From the NCBI GenBank assembly GCA_003987775.1, contig RXJD01000021.1, positions 1 through 64,000 of the forward strand: a stretch of 64,000 bases of DNA, given 5' to 3'. This document shows, one piece after another, positions 55,197-63,722 of the stretch (the first letter of the stretch is position 1; each line of letters starts with the position of its first letter). Below the pieces are notes generated by a model. That model had not been told where the DNA came from and made no database searches. It saw only the letters and a program-made list of their open reading frames with translations. This DNA is from Mycobacterium sp. (GTDB lineage: Bacteria; Actinomycetota; Actinomycetes; Mycobacteriales; Mycobacteriaceae). Made by a program: the position numbers and the translations under genes.

Positions 55197-55236
55197 CGAG
55201 GATAGGGTGAACGCGGCCGAGGATAGGGTGAACGCG
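55197..55236 (+). repeat. 19-bp tandem repeat before the sulfurtransferase gene
   Basis: CGAGGATAGGGTGAACGCG occurs at 55197-55215 and again at 55218-55236 (period 21). Each copy contains GATAGGGT, which could be a -10 element, and the second runs into the GTG start. The duplication may double the promoter. Confidence 0.75.
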
Positions 55237-56057
55237 TGAATGCGCGCGACGAGGTTCTGATCACCGCCGCCGAGCTCGCCCGGCTGATCGAGTCCGGCCA
55301 ACCCGTGACGATCCTGGATGTGCGGTGGCGGCTCGACACTCCGGACGGGCGGCCCGCATACCTGCAGGGCCACATTCCCGGGGCGGTGTACGTCTCGCTG
55401 GACGACGATCTCAGCGATCATTCGGTGACCGGGCGGGGCCGCCATCCGCTGCCTTCCGGTGGCCGGCTGCAGGACGCGTTGCGGCGCTGGGGAGTTCGCG
55501 AGGACCACGCCGTAGTGGTTTATGACGACTGGAATCGTGCCGGTTCGGCGCGGGCGTGGTGGGTGTTGAGGGCGGCAGGCCTTCGCACCGTGCGCATGCT
55601 GGACGGCGGGCTGGCGGCGTGGCTGTCGACGGGCGGCGAGCTGCAGACCGGTGACGTCGACCCGGAACCGGGCAACGTGACGGTGCGGCATGAGGATTTG
55701 TATGCCGGTGCTCAGCCGGCACTCACGGCGGAGCAGACCGGCAACGTACTGCTGTTCGACGCCCGTGCGCCGGAGCGCTACCGCGGCGAGGTCGAGCCCC
55801 TCGACCCCGTCGCCGGACACATACCCGGCGCCCGGAACCTCCCATTCGGGACGCTGCTCGCGCAGGACGGGACGCTGATCGTCGACGATCAGCTGCTGCC
55901 CGACGGGGAGGTCGGCACCTACTGCGGCTCCGGCGTCACCGCTGCCGTGGTGGTCGCGGCGTTCGCGGCCGCGGGCCGGCAGGTCGCGCTGTATCCCGGG
56001 TCCTGGTCGGAATGGAGTTCGGATCCCTCCCGGCCGGTCGCCCGCGGAGACGAATAG
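55236..56057 (+). CDS. Double-rhodanese sulfurtransferase
   Basis: GTG 55236 gives 273 residues. Two rhodanese domains are present: the first with ILDVRWRLD and HIPGAVYV and no catalytic Cys; the second with LLFDARAPERYRGEVEPLD, HIPGARNLPF and the active-site loop TYCGSGVTA (Cys ~229). The CGSGVTA loop is typical of thiosulfate or 3-mercaptopyruvate sulfurtransferases (SseA-like). It transfers sulfane sulfur to cyanide or thiol acceptors in the cytoplasm. The neighbours are not related. Confidence 0.92.
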   Translation: MNARDEVLITAAELARLIESGQPVTILDVRWRLDTPDGRPAYLQGHIPGAVYVSLDDDLSDHSVTGRGRHPLPSGGRLQDALRRWGVREDHAVVVYDDWNRAGSARAWWVLRAAGLRTVRMLDGGLAAWLSTGGELQTGDVDPEPGNVTVRHEDLYAGAQPALTAEQTGNVLLFDARAPERYRGEVEPLDPVAGHIPGARNLPFGTLLAQDGTLIVDDQLLPDGEVGTYCGSGVTAAVVVAAFAAAGRQVALYPGSWSEWSSDPSRPVARGDE

Positions 56058-56148
56058 TCGCTGCGAGACGGGCAGCCAACCGCCATCAGGCACACTGGCC
56101 TCCGCCTCTGACGCCAACCGACTGGCCGCCTTCGAGCACCAAATCGCG

Positions 56149-57159
56149 TCACGGGCCCGCCCAGCTCGCCATGAACGCTTCCACCACCCGCGCCGCGTTC
56201 TCCGCGGCGATCTGCTTGTAAAAGAAGAACTGAAACGGAAATCCCGGAAGCCCCAGCGGGTCCCCCGGCCCATCCGACATCCCACGAATGCCCAGGAACG
56301 GCACCCCATGTGCGGTCGCGACCGCCAGCGACGCGGCCGTCTCCTGGTCCACCGCATCGTAGGCCGGATTGTCCGCGGTCTGGATGTTGAGGTTGCTGAG
56401 CAAACCCTTGGCCAGCCACGGGCCGATGGCCTGAAAGAAGTTGCCGCTGTACAACAATGAGCGGCCGGGTGGGCTGCAGGGCTGGCAACCGAAGACGTCG
56501 CCGGCGTTGGGGACGCATGGGAACGCCTGACCGTTGTTCGCGTCGTGGCTGTACCCGTTGCCGCCGACGAACAACTGCGGCTGACGCCCCAGATCATTGA
56601 GCTTCACGGTCGGGACGTGCCGGCACAGGCACATCGGGTTGCCCAGATTGTTGACGCTGCTGAGTTGGACGGTCAGCGTCTGGGCCGCCGCCAGCATCGC
56701 GGGGTCGACGGGCTGGTAGGTGGCGCCGTTGTCGAGCGTCCACTGCGCCGGCACGGCCACGTCGCCGACACTGGTCCGGCCGGCGCCGCCCGCGACGCCG
56801 GAAAAGATCACTGCCTCAACGGAGGTGCCCGAGGCGCAGGTGAAGCGGCTCAGCGCGGCCTCGGTGACGGCCGTCGCATTTACCAGCCCGATCCGGGTCA
56901 TCGCCACCAGCACCTTCTTGCCGGCGATCGAACCGCGGTAGTAGTACTGCCGGTCATACACGGCAACGGGATTGGGCTCGAGCAAGGTGTGGGACAACAC
57001 CGCGTCGGCTTCGGCCGGAAACGCCGACAGCACCAGCGTCCGCTGCTCGCAGCTCGAGGTCACCACGGTCCGCACACCCCCGGGATCCGCCGTCGCCAGC
57101 CCGCCTCCCAGACCCAGCGCGACGGCCACCACCAGAGCAGCGCGGAACCGTTTGAGCAC
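56149..57159 (-). CDS. Secreted nucleoside-phosphorylase-superfamily protein
   Basis: This 336-residue protein starts at ATG 57159 with a signal peptide ([18 protein letters not shown]). The body matches the PNP/MTAN fold: [14 protein letters not shown] at the start, [22 protein letters not shown] (~120, phosphate or base loop) and a late [27 protein letters not shown], where E and D match the catalytic region. An insertion with several Cys ([17 protein letters not shown]) is unusual. Export suggests nucleoside or purine salvage outside the membrane. MTA/SAH nucleosidase activity is possible. Confidence 0.82.
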   Translation of the reverse strand: MLKRFRAALVVAVALGLGGGLATADPGGVRTVVTSSCEQRTLVLSAFPAEADAVLSHTLLEPNPVAVYDRQYYYRGSIAGKKVLVAMTRIGLVNATAVTEAALSRFTCASGTSVEAVIFSGVAGGAGRTSVGDVAVPAQWTLDNGATYQPVDPAMLAAAQTLTVQLSSVNNLGNPMCLCRHVPTVKLNDLGRQPQLFVGGNGYSHDANNGQAFPCVPNAGDVFGCQPCSPPGRSLLYSGNFFQAIGPWLAKGLLSNLNIQTADNPAYDAVDQETAASLAVATAHGVPFLGIRGMSDGPGDPLGLPGFPFQFFFYKQIAAENAARVVEAFMASWAGP

Positions 57160-57365
57160 GATCCCCCTATCTCGCGGGCGCGGCTGAAGTAACCGACGAA
57201 CGATTTTCGCGCGACCCGGCCGATAGTTGGAGATTCGTTATCGCATTCTTTGACTAGCGATTTCATGTCGTTACACCAGTGCGGTACCGCACCGCCGGCG
57301 GCACCGGAAGGGGAACTGCGCGAAAGCTGAACGCGCCGATCACATTCCACGACTGGTGTCCCTTC

Positions 57366-57794
57366 TCACAGCAGCGGACGAAGTTCGAGCGCCGATGACG
57401 GCTTCTCCGCCATCCAGTACGTGATCGCCATCGTGTCCGCGCTCGTCAGAAAGCCGATACCTTCGTAAACCACCTCACCGATGGCCACTGGGAGCCTTAC
57501 GTTCTCGGGACGGTGCCGCCAGGTCAGTCGATATCCTTCGCCGGTCCGCTGGATCTGCAGATCGAGGTCGCCGGTGAGTTTGCCTGCGTCGTCGACGTAT
57601 TGGATGCGATAGAGGCCGGCGAAGCTGTCGGAACCGCTGGTGGCTTCCCCTCTGGCACGACCGGAGCCGAGCGCGCGGGAACCCGCGGTGAGGTAGCGGG
57701 CGGTGAGCACACCGGGTTTTCCGGCGCTGATCCGGTATTCGGCAAGCCCGATCACCCGCGTGTTGAACATGCCCAGCATGGTAAGCAGCAGCAA
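57366..57794 (-). CDS. Hypothetical protein
   Basis: This frame of 142 residues starts at or near 57794; inner ATGs (residues 6 and 9) are equally likely. It reads as a small beta-rich soluble protein: VIGLAEYRIS, AGLYRIQYVDDAGKLTGDLDLQI and GYRLTWRHR, then a hydrophilic end. It looks like a lipocalin-like or FABP-like sheet, but I recognise no family. It is divergent from the M23-like lipoprotein with about 30 bp between. Confidence 0.6.
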   Translation of the reverse strand: MLLLTMLGMFNTRVIGLAEYRISAGKPGVLTARYLTAGSRALGSGRARGEATSGSDSFAGLYRIQYVDDAGKLTGDLDLQIQRTGEGYRLTWRHRPENVRLPVAIGEVVYEGIGFLTSADTMAITYWMAEKPSSALELRPLL

Positions 57795-57822
57795 TCGCGG
57801 GCGGGAATACTATGCTCACCCG

Positions 57823-59121
57823 ATGGCGAAACGGCGGAGTTTGGCGGTCCTCGGGTTCGTACTCATTGTGGCCGCGTGCACCACGTCACCGAAGCAACCC
57901 GCCGCGACGAGTACCCCCGTACCGCCAGACCCCTTAGCCGGCGTCACGGTTCCCAATGCCTTCACGCCGTTGACGGTCGCCCCGATCAGCCGGCCGACCT
58001 TCCCCTTCCCGGGCACCGACGACAAATACCACCTGGCATTCGACATGCAGGTCACCAACTCCAGCGCGCAGCCGGCCACGCTGAACGCCGTCGATGTGGT
58101 CGACGGGCGCGACCCCAACAAGGTGCTCGCGTCGTTCTCCGGGAACCAATTGGTCGATCCCGCCTGCAATTACGGCAACTGCAACCGGTTGCGCGTGCTA
58201 CCGGCCGTTCCCGCGCCCGATTTCACCATCGCTCCGGGCACGTCGCGTTCGCTGCTCATCGACTTCCGGCAGGACAACCTGTCCGACTTCCCCAAGGCCG
58301 TGATGCTGCGCTTCCACGGCAACGGCGTGGCGAACCCGGCATCGAAGGAGCCGGGCCCCTTCGACACCACGGGTACGCCGTTCAACATCTCCGCCGGCAC
58401 GCCACGCGTCATCGCGTCACCGCTGAAAGGCAATAACTGGGTGGCGTTCAACGGCTGCTGCGACCCCGGCTGGGCGCACCGCGACGCCATCCTTCCGCTG
58501 AACATGAAGCTGAACAACAGCCAGCGCTTCGCGATCGACTGGATGCGCATGAACGACCAGGGCAACTTCTACGCCGGCGACCGGACCAAGAACGAGAGCT
58601 TCATCGACTACGGGTCGGCGATCTACGCCGTCGCCGACGGCACCGTCGTCTCCACGCTCGACAACGTCGAAGCCAATGTGCCCGGCATCCTGCCGGCCTC
58701 CGACCCCGTCCTGGCCGCCAAGCTCACCGTCGACAACGTCGACGGCAACCACATCATTCTCGACATCGGCGACGGCCTGTACGCCATGTACGCCCACCTC
58801 ATCCAGGGCTCGCTGCTGGTCAAACCCGGCGACAAGGTCAAGAAGGGCCAGCAGATCGCCAAACTGGGCAACACCGGCAACTCCAACGCACCGCATCTGC
58901 ACTTCCAGCTGATGAACGGACCCTCGCTGTTCGAGGCCGACGGGCAGCCCTACGTCATGGAGGGTTTCAGCTACCAGGGCCAGGTCAACTCAGCACAGGT
59001 GTGGAGTGCCGACAACTACCTCAGCGGCTCGTTCTTCGGCCCGGACATGCTGCCAAGCCCTCAGCTCAAGGGCAACCAGTTGCCGCTGCTGCTGGCCGTT
59101 GTGACGTTCCCGAATTCCTAG
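57823..59121 (+). CDS. M23-type peptidase-like lipoprotein
   Basis: ATG 57823 gives 432 residues with a lipobox (FVLIVAAC, Cys ~19). An Ig-like N-terminal half is followed by a LytM fold: IYAVADGTVV, NHIILDIGDGLYAMYAHL, VKKGQQIAKLGNTGNS and APHLHFQLM (HxH). The first zinc-ligand H-x3-D of active M23 enzymes is not visible; the corresponding place reads QRFAIDW. It may thus be a non-catalytic cell-wall-binding relative, like NlpD. The anchor places it on the outer face of the membrane. Confidence 0.85.
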   Translation: MAKRRSLAVLGFVLIVAACTTSPKQPAATSTPVPPDPLAGVTVPNAFTPLTVAPISRPTFPFPGTDDKYHLAFDMQVTNSSAQPATLNAVDVVDGRDPNKVLASFSGNQLVDPACNYGNCNRLRVLPAVPAPDFTIAPGTSRSLLIDFRQDNLSDFPKAVMLRFHGNGVANPASKEPGPFDTTGTPFNISAGTPRVIASPLKGNNWVAFNGCCDPGWAHRDAILPLNMKLNNSQRFAIDWMRMNDQGNFYAGDRTKNESFIDYGSAIYAVADGTVVSTLDNVEANVPGILPASDPVLAAKLTVDNVDGNHIILDIGDGLYAMYAHLIQGSLLVKPGDKVKKGQQIAKLGNTGNSNAPHLHFQLMNGPSLFEADGQPYVMEGFSYQGQVNSAQVWSADNYLSGSFFGPDMLPSPQLKGNQLPLLLAVVTFPNS

Positions 59122-59134
59122 AAAGGCCACAGCC

Positions 59135-60118
59135 ATGGACATTTTCGTCGAATGGAACAACGGTGGAACGGAATTGCGCTGGCGCTCAACCACTGAAGCC
59201 AACGACGGGCAATCCGTCACGGTGTTCCTGCGGCGCTACGGCACTCCTGGCAAGCCGGCGCTGGTGTGCGTGCACGGCTTTCCGACATCCAGCATCGACT
59301 ATTTCCCGTTGGCGCGTGAGCTCAAGGACGAGTTCGAGATCTTCGCGCTGGACTTTCCCGGTTACGGCGTATCCGACAAGCCGCCCGAACCCTACGTCTA
59401 TTCGCTCTACGACGACGCGCGTCTGCTCGTCCACGCCATCACCGAGGTGTGGAAACTGACCGACTACCGCATGATCACCCATGACCGGGGCTGCAGCGTC
59501 GGCATGATCGCGATCGGCATGCTGGCCGAAAAATCCTCACTGCCAGCAGATCTGATCATCACCAACGGCAACATCTACCTGCCACTGTCCAACCTCACCG
59601 CCTTCCAGACCGCGCTGCTCAACGACAAGACGGGCCGGGCGACCGCCGCCGAGACGACGCCGGAATTGCTGGCCGCCGGGCTGGGGTTCACCACGTTTAT
59701 GCCCCGGCGCACGCCGGAAAATCCCGAGATCGCCGCGCTGGCAAAGTGTTTCGCATTCAACGACGGCATGCGGGTGTTGCCGGACACGATCCAGTATCTG
59801 CATGAGCGGGCAGCCGACGAGAAACGTTGGCTCGAAGCGCTGTCCACACTGCCGGTGAATGTCACGCTGGTGTGGGGACTGCACGACGCGGTGGCACCGT
59901 TGCGGGTGGCGAACCATGTCTGGCACACCTACCTGCGGGGCATGTCGGGCCGAAGCCGTTACTGGGTGGTGCCCGGTGCCGACCACTATCTGCAGTGTGA
60001 CGCACCCGCAGAGCTGGCCCAGATCGTGCGGCTCACCGCCCAGGGTGCCAGCATCGCGTTGCAGTTGCAGACTCTCGGCGACCGGCCCGAGGGCGCGGTC
60101 CTGGTGGACCAGTCCTAG
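59135..60118 (+). CDS. Alpha/beta hydrolase (haloalkane dehalogenase / epoxide hydrolase-like)
   Basis: This 327-residue protein starts at ATG 59135 behind AGAAAGG. It has the oxyanion motif HGFPTS (~48), FPGYGVSDKP (~85), the nucleophile elbow THDRGCSVG with Asp (~113) and the base His in GADHYLQ (~285). An Asp nucleophile is used by haloalkane dehalogenases, epoxide hydrolases and fluoroacetate dehalogenases. The cap domain lies at ~150-220. The gene follows the lipoprotein by 13 bp, so they may be co-transcribed. Confidence 0.9.
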   Translation: MDIFVEWNNGGTELRWRSTTEANDGQSVTVFLRRYGTPGKPALVCVHGFPTSSIDYFPLARELKDEFEIFALDFPGYGVSDKPPEPYVYSLYDDARLLVHAITEVWKLTDYRMITHDRGCSVGMIAIGMLAEKSSLPADLIITNGNIYLPLSNLTAFQTALLNDKTGRATAAETTPELLAAGLGFTTFMPRRTPENPEIAALAKCFAFNDGMRVLPDTIQYLHERAADEKRWLEALSTLPVNVTLVWGLHDAVAPLRVANHVWHTYLRGMSGRSRYWVVPGADHYLQCDAPAELAQIVRLTAQGASIALQLQTLGDRPEGAVLVDQS

Positions 60119-60157
60119 ATCGACACCGAGCCACCGCGCTGAGCCGGTCCGCGGCGA

Positions 60158-61351
60158 TCAGTTCGCCGAGACGACTTTCTGCGCGACGGCGGACAGGCTT
60201 TGATGCAGCGGCACAACCACCGCGGTGAGTTTCGGGGTGTCGCGCTCACGCAGATCCGACGTGTAGACGCGGTAGCCGCCCAGCACCGCCGGATCGCGGT
60301 AGTGCCCCAGCATGGCCAGGACATCCTGGAATTGCTGGTCGATCTGCTGAACCAGACTGCTGTCGATCCGTTCCAGCCCCGGCCGCAGCAGCGAGTATGC
60401 GTGCTGCGCGCCTTCGACATTGGCGGCGAAATCGACCAAATCGAGGTGGCTGAACGCTTCCTCCTGCCCGGTGATCTTGGTGTTGTACACATCCTCGATC
60501 AGATCGGCCGCGCCGTTGGCCAGATCCTCGGGCCGGAACTGCAGCGTGGTCGCAGTGGTGGTCAACGTCCCGATGTTGCTGACCAATTCGGTGCTGAGCG
60601 CCTTGGTGCCGGCAGTGATCGCACCGGCCTGCCAAAGGTCGCGTTCAATGGCGTGAAAGCCTTTCCAGCCGACCTTGGGATCGACCGGAGTCGCCTCCTG
60701 CATGTCGATCAGGTAGTCGAGATTTCCGGCGTTGTCACCGACGGTGAACCCCGGCAGCAGATAGCCGTCCACACTGGACTGCACCCGCTCATAGAACGGT
60801 CGAGCCTGCGCGTAGGCGGCTTTGGCGTTCTCGACGTTGCCCGACTGCACGGCCGCGTCCAGCGCCCGCACGGCGTCGTTGAGCTGAGTCATCTGGTTGA
60901 CCACATACGGCGCGAAGTCTTTGGCGCCCTTGGCGAACATCGCTGCCACCGGGCCGTCGGCCGGTGCCGGCGCGCGCCCCGTCACGGTCAGCGTCTGGTA
61001 TTCGATGTCCGCTCCGGGGCAGAAGATCTGGTAGGCACCGCCGTCCAGGGTGACAGTGAACGAGACCGGGTCCTCGCCAGGGTCCAGGCTTTCCTTCTCG
61101 CCGATCACGCGCTGGTCTTTGAGCAACTCCACGTGTGAGATGCCCACCGCACTCGCGTTGGACACGGTGAAGGTCACCGGACCGGCCGGCACGGTGGTGG
61201 TGTCCAGCACGCAACGATTTCCGCCGCCGCTGTTGGTCATCGTCACTCTGACGGCGTTGCTGGTCCTCGGCGCCTGGTTGTCCGGGTGACTGCACCCGAC
61301 GGCCGCAGTGGCGAGCGCCACGACGAGGGCAGGCAACCGGTTGGCGGACAC
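60158..61351 (-). CDS. efeO: EfeO-type iron uptake lipoprotein (cupredoxin plus imelysin)
   Basis: This 397-residue protein starts at GTG 61351 with a lipobox (AAVGC, Cys 20). A cupredoxin-like domain (~30-130, with FCPGADIEY) is followed by an M75/imelysin domain containing the GxHxxE iron motif GFHAIERDLW (~232). EfeO hands iron to the permease EfeU with the peroxidase EfeB; neither is adjacent here, so it may be encoded elsewhere or work alone as in EfeM-type proteins. Confidence 0.88.
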   Translation of the reverse strand: MSANRLPALVVALATAAVGCSHPDNQAPRTSNAVRVTMTNSGGGNRCVLDTTTVPAGPVTFTVSNASAVGISHVELLKDQRVIGEKESLDPGEDPVSFTVTLDGGAYQIFCPGADIEYQTLTVTGRAPAPADGPVAAMFAKGAKDFAPYVVNQMTQLNDAVRALDAAVQSGNVENAKAAYAQARPFYERVQSSVDGYLLPGFTVGDNAGNLDYLIDMQEATPVDPKVGWKGFHAIERDLWQAGAITAGTKALSTELVSNIGTLTTTATTLQFRPEDLANGAADLIEDVYNTKITGQEEAFSHLDLVDFAANVEGAQHAYSLLRPGLERIDSSLVQQIDQQFQDVLAMLGHYRDPAVLGGYRVYTSDLRERDTPKLTAVVVPLHQSLSAVAQKVVSAN

Positions 61352-61360
61352 CGGCCGACA

Positions 61361-62557
61361 CTACCCCGTGCGGACAGGCAGTTTCGCCCAGCCACGCACA
61401 CTGCTGGTGTGCGCCTTGACGGCATTGGCGTAATCGACGTCCCAGTCCGGCCAGCGCTTGATGACCTCTTCGAGCGCCACCCGGGCCTGCATGCGGGCCA
61501 GCGCCGAGCCCAGGCAGAAGTGCAGGCCGTGCCCGAAGCTCAGATGCGCGGCGCCGCGATGGATGTCGAACCGTTCGCCGTCGACGTACTTGCGCTCGTC
61601 GCGATTGGCCGACCCGTTAAGCAGCAACATGATCGAGCCCTCGGGAATCACGGTGCCGTAGCACTCGACGTCGTGGGCCACATGCCGCGCCTGTACCGGC
61701 GACGGCGCCTCGTAGCGCAGCACTTCTTCGATGGCTTTCGGGATCAGCGACGGATTCGCCACGATCTCGCGGCGCTGGTCGGGATGCTCGGCGAGCAGCT
61801 GGCCGATGAAGCCGATGAGTCGGGTCGTCGTCTCGTTGCCGGCGCCGGCGATCATGCTGGTGTACATCAACACCTCGGTGCGATCTAGGCGCCGGGTTGT
61901 GCCGTTGTCCTCGACCTCGGCGTTGAGCAGCTGTGTCATCAGGTCGTCGGAGGGATGCTCGGTACGCCAGTCGATGTAGTCGGAGAACACCTCGTAGCTC
62001 TTCTCGAACAGGTCGTCGTCGACCGCCCGGAACGTTCCTTCGGTGAGGTTGATGGCGCGCCCACCGCGATCCCGGATGTGCGCCTGGTTCTCCTCCGGAA
62101 TACCGAGCAGGTAGCCGATGGTGCGCATGGGGATCGTCGAGCCCAGGTTCTCGATGAAGTCGAACCGGCCGGAACCCACCAGCGGGTCCAGCGCCCGCAC
62201 GCAGAAGTCCCGGGTCAGCGGCTCGATCGCCTCCATCCGCCGGGGCGTGAAAACCCTTGACAACAAACGGCGATGCAAGTCGTGCAGCGGCGGGTCCTCG
62301 AACAGGATCACCCCGGGAGGCACCTGGATTCCGCTCATGATGATGTCCATGGTGGTGCCGCGGCCCGAGCGGTAGGTCTCCCAGTTCGTCAGCTGCGGGG
62401 CGACGTCCTCGTACCGGCTCAGCGCATAGAAGTTGTATTTCTCGTTGTAATACAAGGGGGCTTCGTCACGCATCCGCTTCCAGATCGGGTACGGATTGTC
62501 GTCGATCTCGAAATCAAAAGGGTCGTAGTAGATCTCGGTGGTGCTAGCCCCAGTCAT
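61361..62557 (-). CDS. Cytochrome P450
   Basis: ATG 62557 is chosen over the TTG just before it; 398 residues. It has the I-helix MIAGAGNETTTR (~234-245), ExxR EEVLRYE (~282) and the haem loop FGHGLHFCLGSALAR (~344). The start YYDPFDFEIDDNPYPIWKRMRDEAPLYYNEKYNF is typical of actinobacterial class I P450s. It lies 3 bp after the LLM oxidoreductase gene, so they should be co-transcribed. Ferredoxin is not adjacent. Confidence 0.92.
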   Translation of the reverse strand: MTGASTTEIYYDPFDFEIDDNPYPIWKRMRDEAPLYYNEKYNFYALSRYEDVAPQLTNWETYRSGRGTTMDIIMSGIQVPPGVILFEDPPLHDLHRRLLSRVFTPRRMEAIEPLTRDFCVRALDPLVGSGRFDFIENLGSTIPMRTIGYLLGIPEENQAHIRDRGGRAINLTEGTFRAVDDDLFEKSYEVFSDYIDWRTEHPSDDLMTQLLNAEVEDNGTTRRLDRTEVLMYTSMIAGAGNETTTRLIGFIGQLLAEHPDQRREIVANPSLIPKAIEEVLRYEAPSPVQARHVAHDVECYGTVIPEGSIMLLLNGSANRDERKYVDGERFDIHRGAAHLSFGHGLHFCLGSALARMQARVALEEVIKRWPDWDVDYANAVKAHTSSVRGWAKLPVRTG

Positions 62558-62560
62558 CAA

Positions 62561-63580
62561 TCACCCGTTCCTGTTCGACAGCAATTCGCCGAGCGTGCTG
62601 TCCGCAGGCTCGGCGACCTCGGGCAGCACGACCTCGCCAACCCGCTTCAAATAGGGCCACGCGATCTCCGGCGGCAGCCCGCCGCACAGCGGTGACATCG
62701 CGAGCATCTTGCCGGCGCGCACCCTCGAAACAGCCTCCGGCACTGAGTAGATCACGTGCGAGGCGGCGGCCTCACGCAACTCGTCCACGGTATCGACGTG
62801 AGTGAAGCCGGCCGAGACCTCGTTACCGGGGTTCCATGCGGCGTAGGTGCGTGCGTCGTGCAACAGATACTCGCCAAGCTCCGCCCACGCTTCGTCGACG
62901 TCGTCGGCGACGAAGCACACCGACGGGGTGCTGCGGTCGGGAAAGAACGCCGGCCCCGGCTCGTAGCCGTGCTTGCGGCAGGAATCCTCGTAGGCCTCCC
63001 GCATCCCCGGCACATTCGCGTTGGCCAGCATGCCCAGCCCGTACCGCCCCGCCCGCCGGGCCGCGGCCAGACTGCCACCGCCCCACATCATCCCGGGCCC
63101 CGCGTCGCTCAGCGGCCGCGGCGTCACGAAAATCCGGCGTCCGTCCCGCACCACCGTCTCTCCGGCAAGCAGACTGCGCAACAGGCCCAGTTTCTCGTCG
63201 GCCAACCGGCCACGGTCGCCCAGATCCAGGCCGAAGATCTCGTACTCCTCCGGCCGGTAGCCCAGCGCCAGGATGTAGGACGCCCGCCCGGCGCTCAGGA
63301 TGTCCAGGACCGCCATGTCCTCGGCCAGCCGCACCGGGTCGTAGAACGGCAGAATCAGGATGAGGCTCAGGGCCAGCCGCTGCGTCCGCGCGGCCACCGC
63401 CGACGCCAGTAACAGCGGCGACGGCAGATAACCGTCCTCTGATCCGTGGTGCTCACACATGACGGCGGCCAGGCAGCCGTGGTTTTCGGCCCATGCGCAC
63501 ATCTCCGGCGCGGTGGCGTACAACGCCGCCGGATCGGCTCCGAAAGCCGGAGCCCGCATGTCGAAGCGCAGGGTGAACAC
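62561..63580 (-). CDS. F420-dependent LLM-class oxidoreductase
   Basis: GTG 63580 (VFTLRFDMRAPAFG) is preferred; an in-frame GTG at 63613 would put the start inside a palindrome. About 339 residues. It has the luciferase-like barrel: CEHHGSEDGYLPSPLLLASAVAARTQRL, PVRLAEDMAVLDILSAGR, LALGYRPEEYEIFG and GMMWGGGSLAAARRA. Such enzymes use F420 or flavin. It is followed by a P450 after 3 bp, so it may supply or process the P450's substrate. Confidence 0.88.
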   Translation of the reverse strand: MFTLRFDMRAPAFGADPAALYATAPEMCAWAENHGCLAAVMCEHHGSEDGYLPSPLLLASAVAARTQRLALSLILILPFYDPVRLAEDMAVLDILSAGRASYILALGYRPEEYEIFGLDLGDRGRLADEKLGLLRSLLAGETVVRDGRRIFVTPRPLSDAGPGMMWGGGSLAAARRAGRYGLGMLANANVPGMREAYEDSCRKHGYEPGPAFFPDRSTPSVCFVADDVDEAWAELGEYLLHDARTYAAWNPGNEVSAGFTHVDTVDELREAAASHVIYSVPEAVSRVRAGKMLAMSPLCGGLPPEIAWPYLKRVGEVVLPEVAEPADSTLGELLSNRNG

Positions 63581-63607
63581 AGCTGATTCCGCCTGACCTA
63601 AAATTTG

Positions 63608-63628
63608 TCCCACGTAGGCTACGTGGGA
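63608..63628. promoter_or_regulatory. Perfect palindrome upstream of the LLM-P450 operon
   Basis: TCCCACGTA-GGC-TACGTGGGA has 9-bp perfect arms. It sits 28 bp before the preferred LLM start and about 95 bp before the SDR start, so a dimeric regulator bound there could control both directions. No regulator gene is adjacent in the window. Confidence 0.6.
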
Positions 63629-63653
63629 TCCGCGACCACGGTCAACCGCCCGA

Positions 63654-63682
63654 TTGAAACTTACATCTTGTCCGGATACTGT
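63654..63682 (+). promoter_or_regulatory. Sigma-A-type promoter of the SDR gene
   Basis: TTGAAA (63654-63659) and TACTGT (63677-63682) are 17 bp apart. The expected start of transcription near 63689 would leave a leader of about 35 bases with AAGGGGC as ribosome site. Confidence 0.5.
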
Positions 63683-63722
63683 AACGTCGTTGCACGAACC
63701 ACCAGGGAATAAGGGGCAAGAA

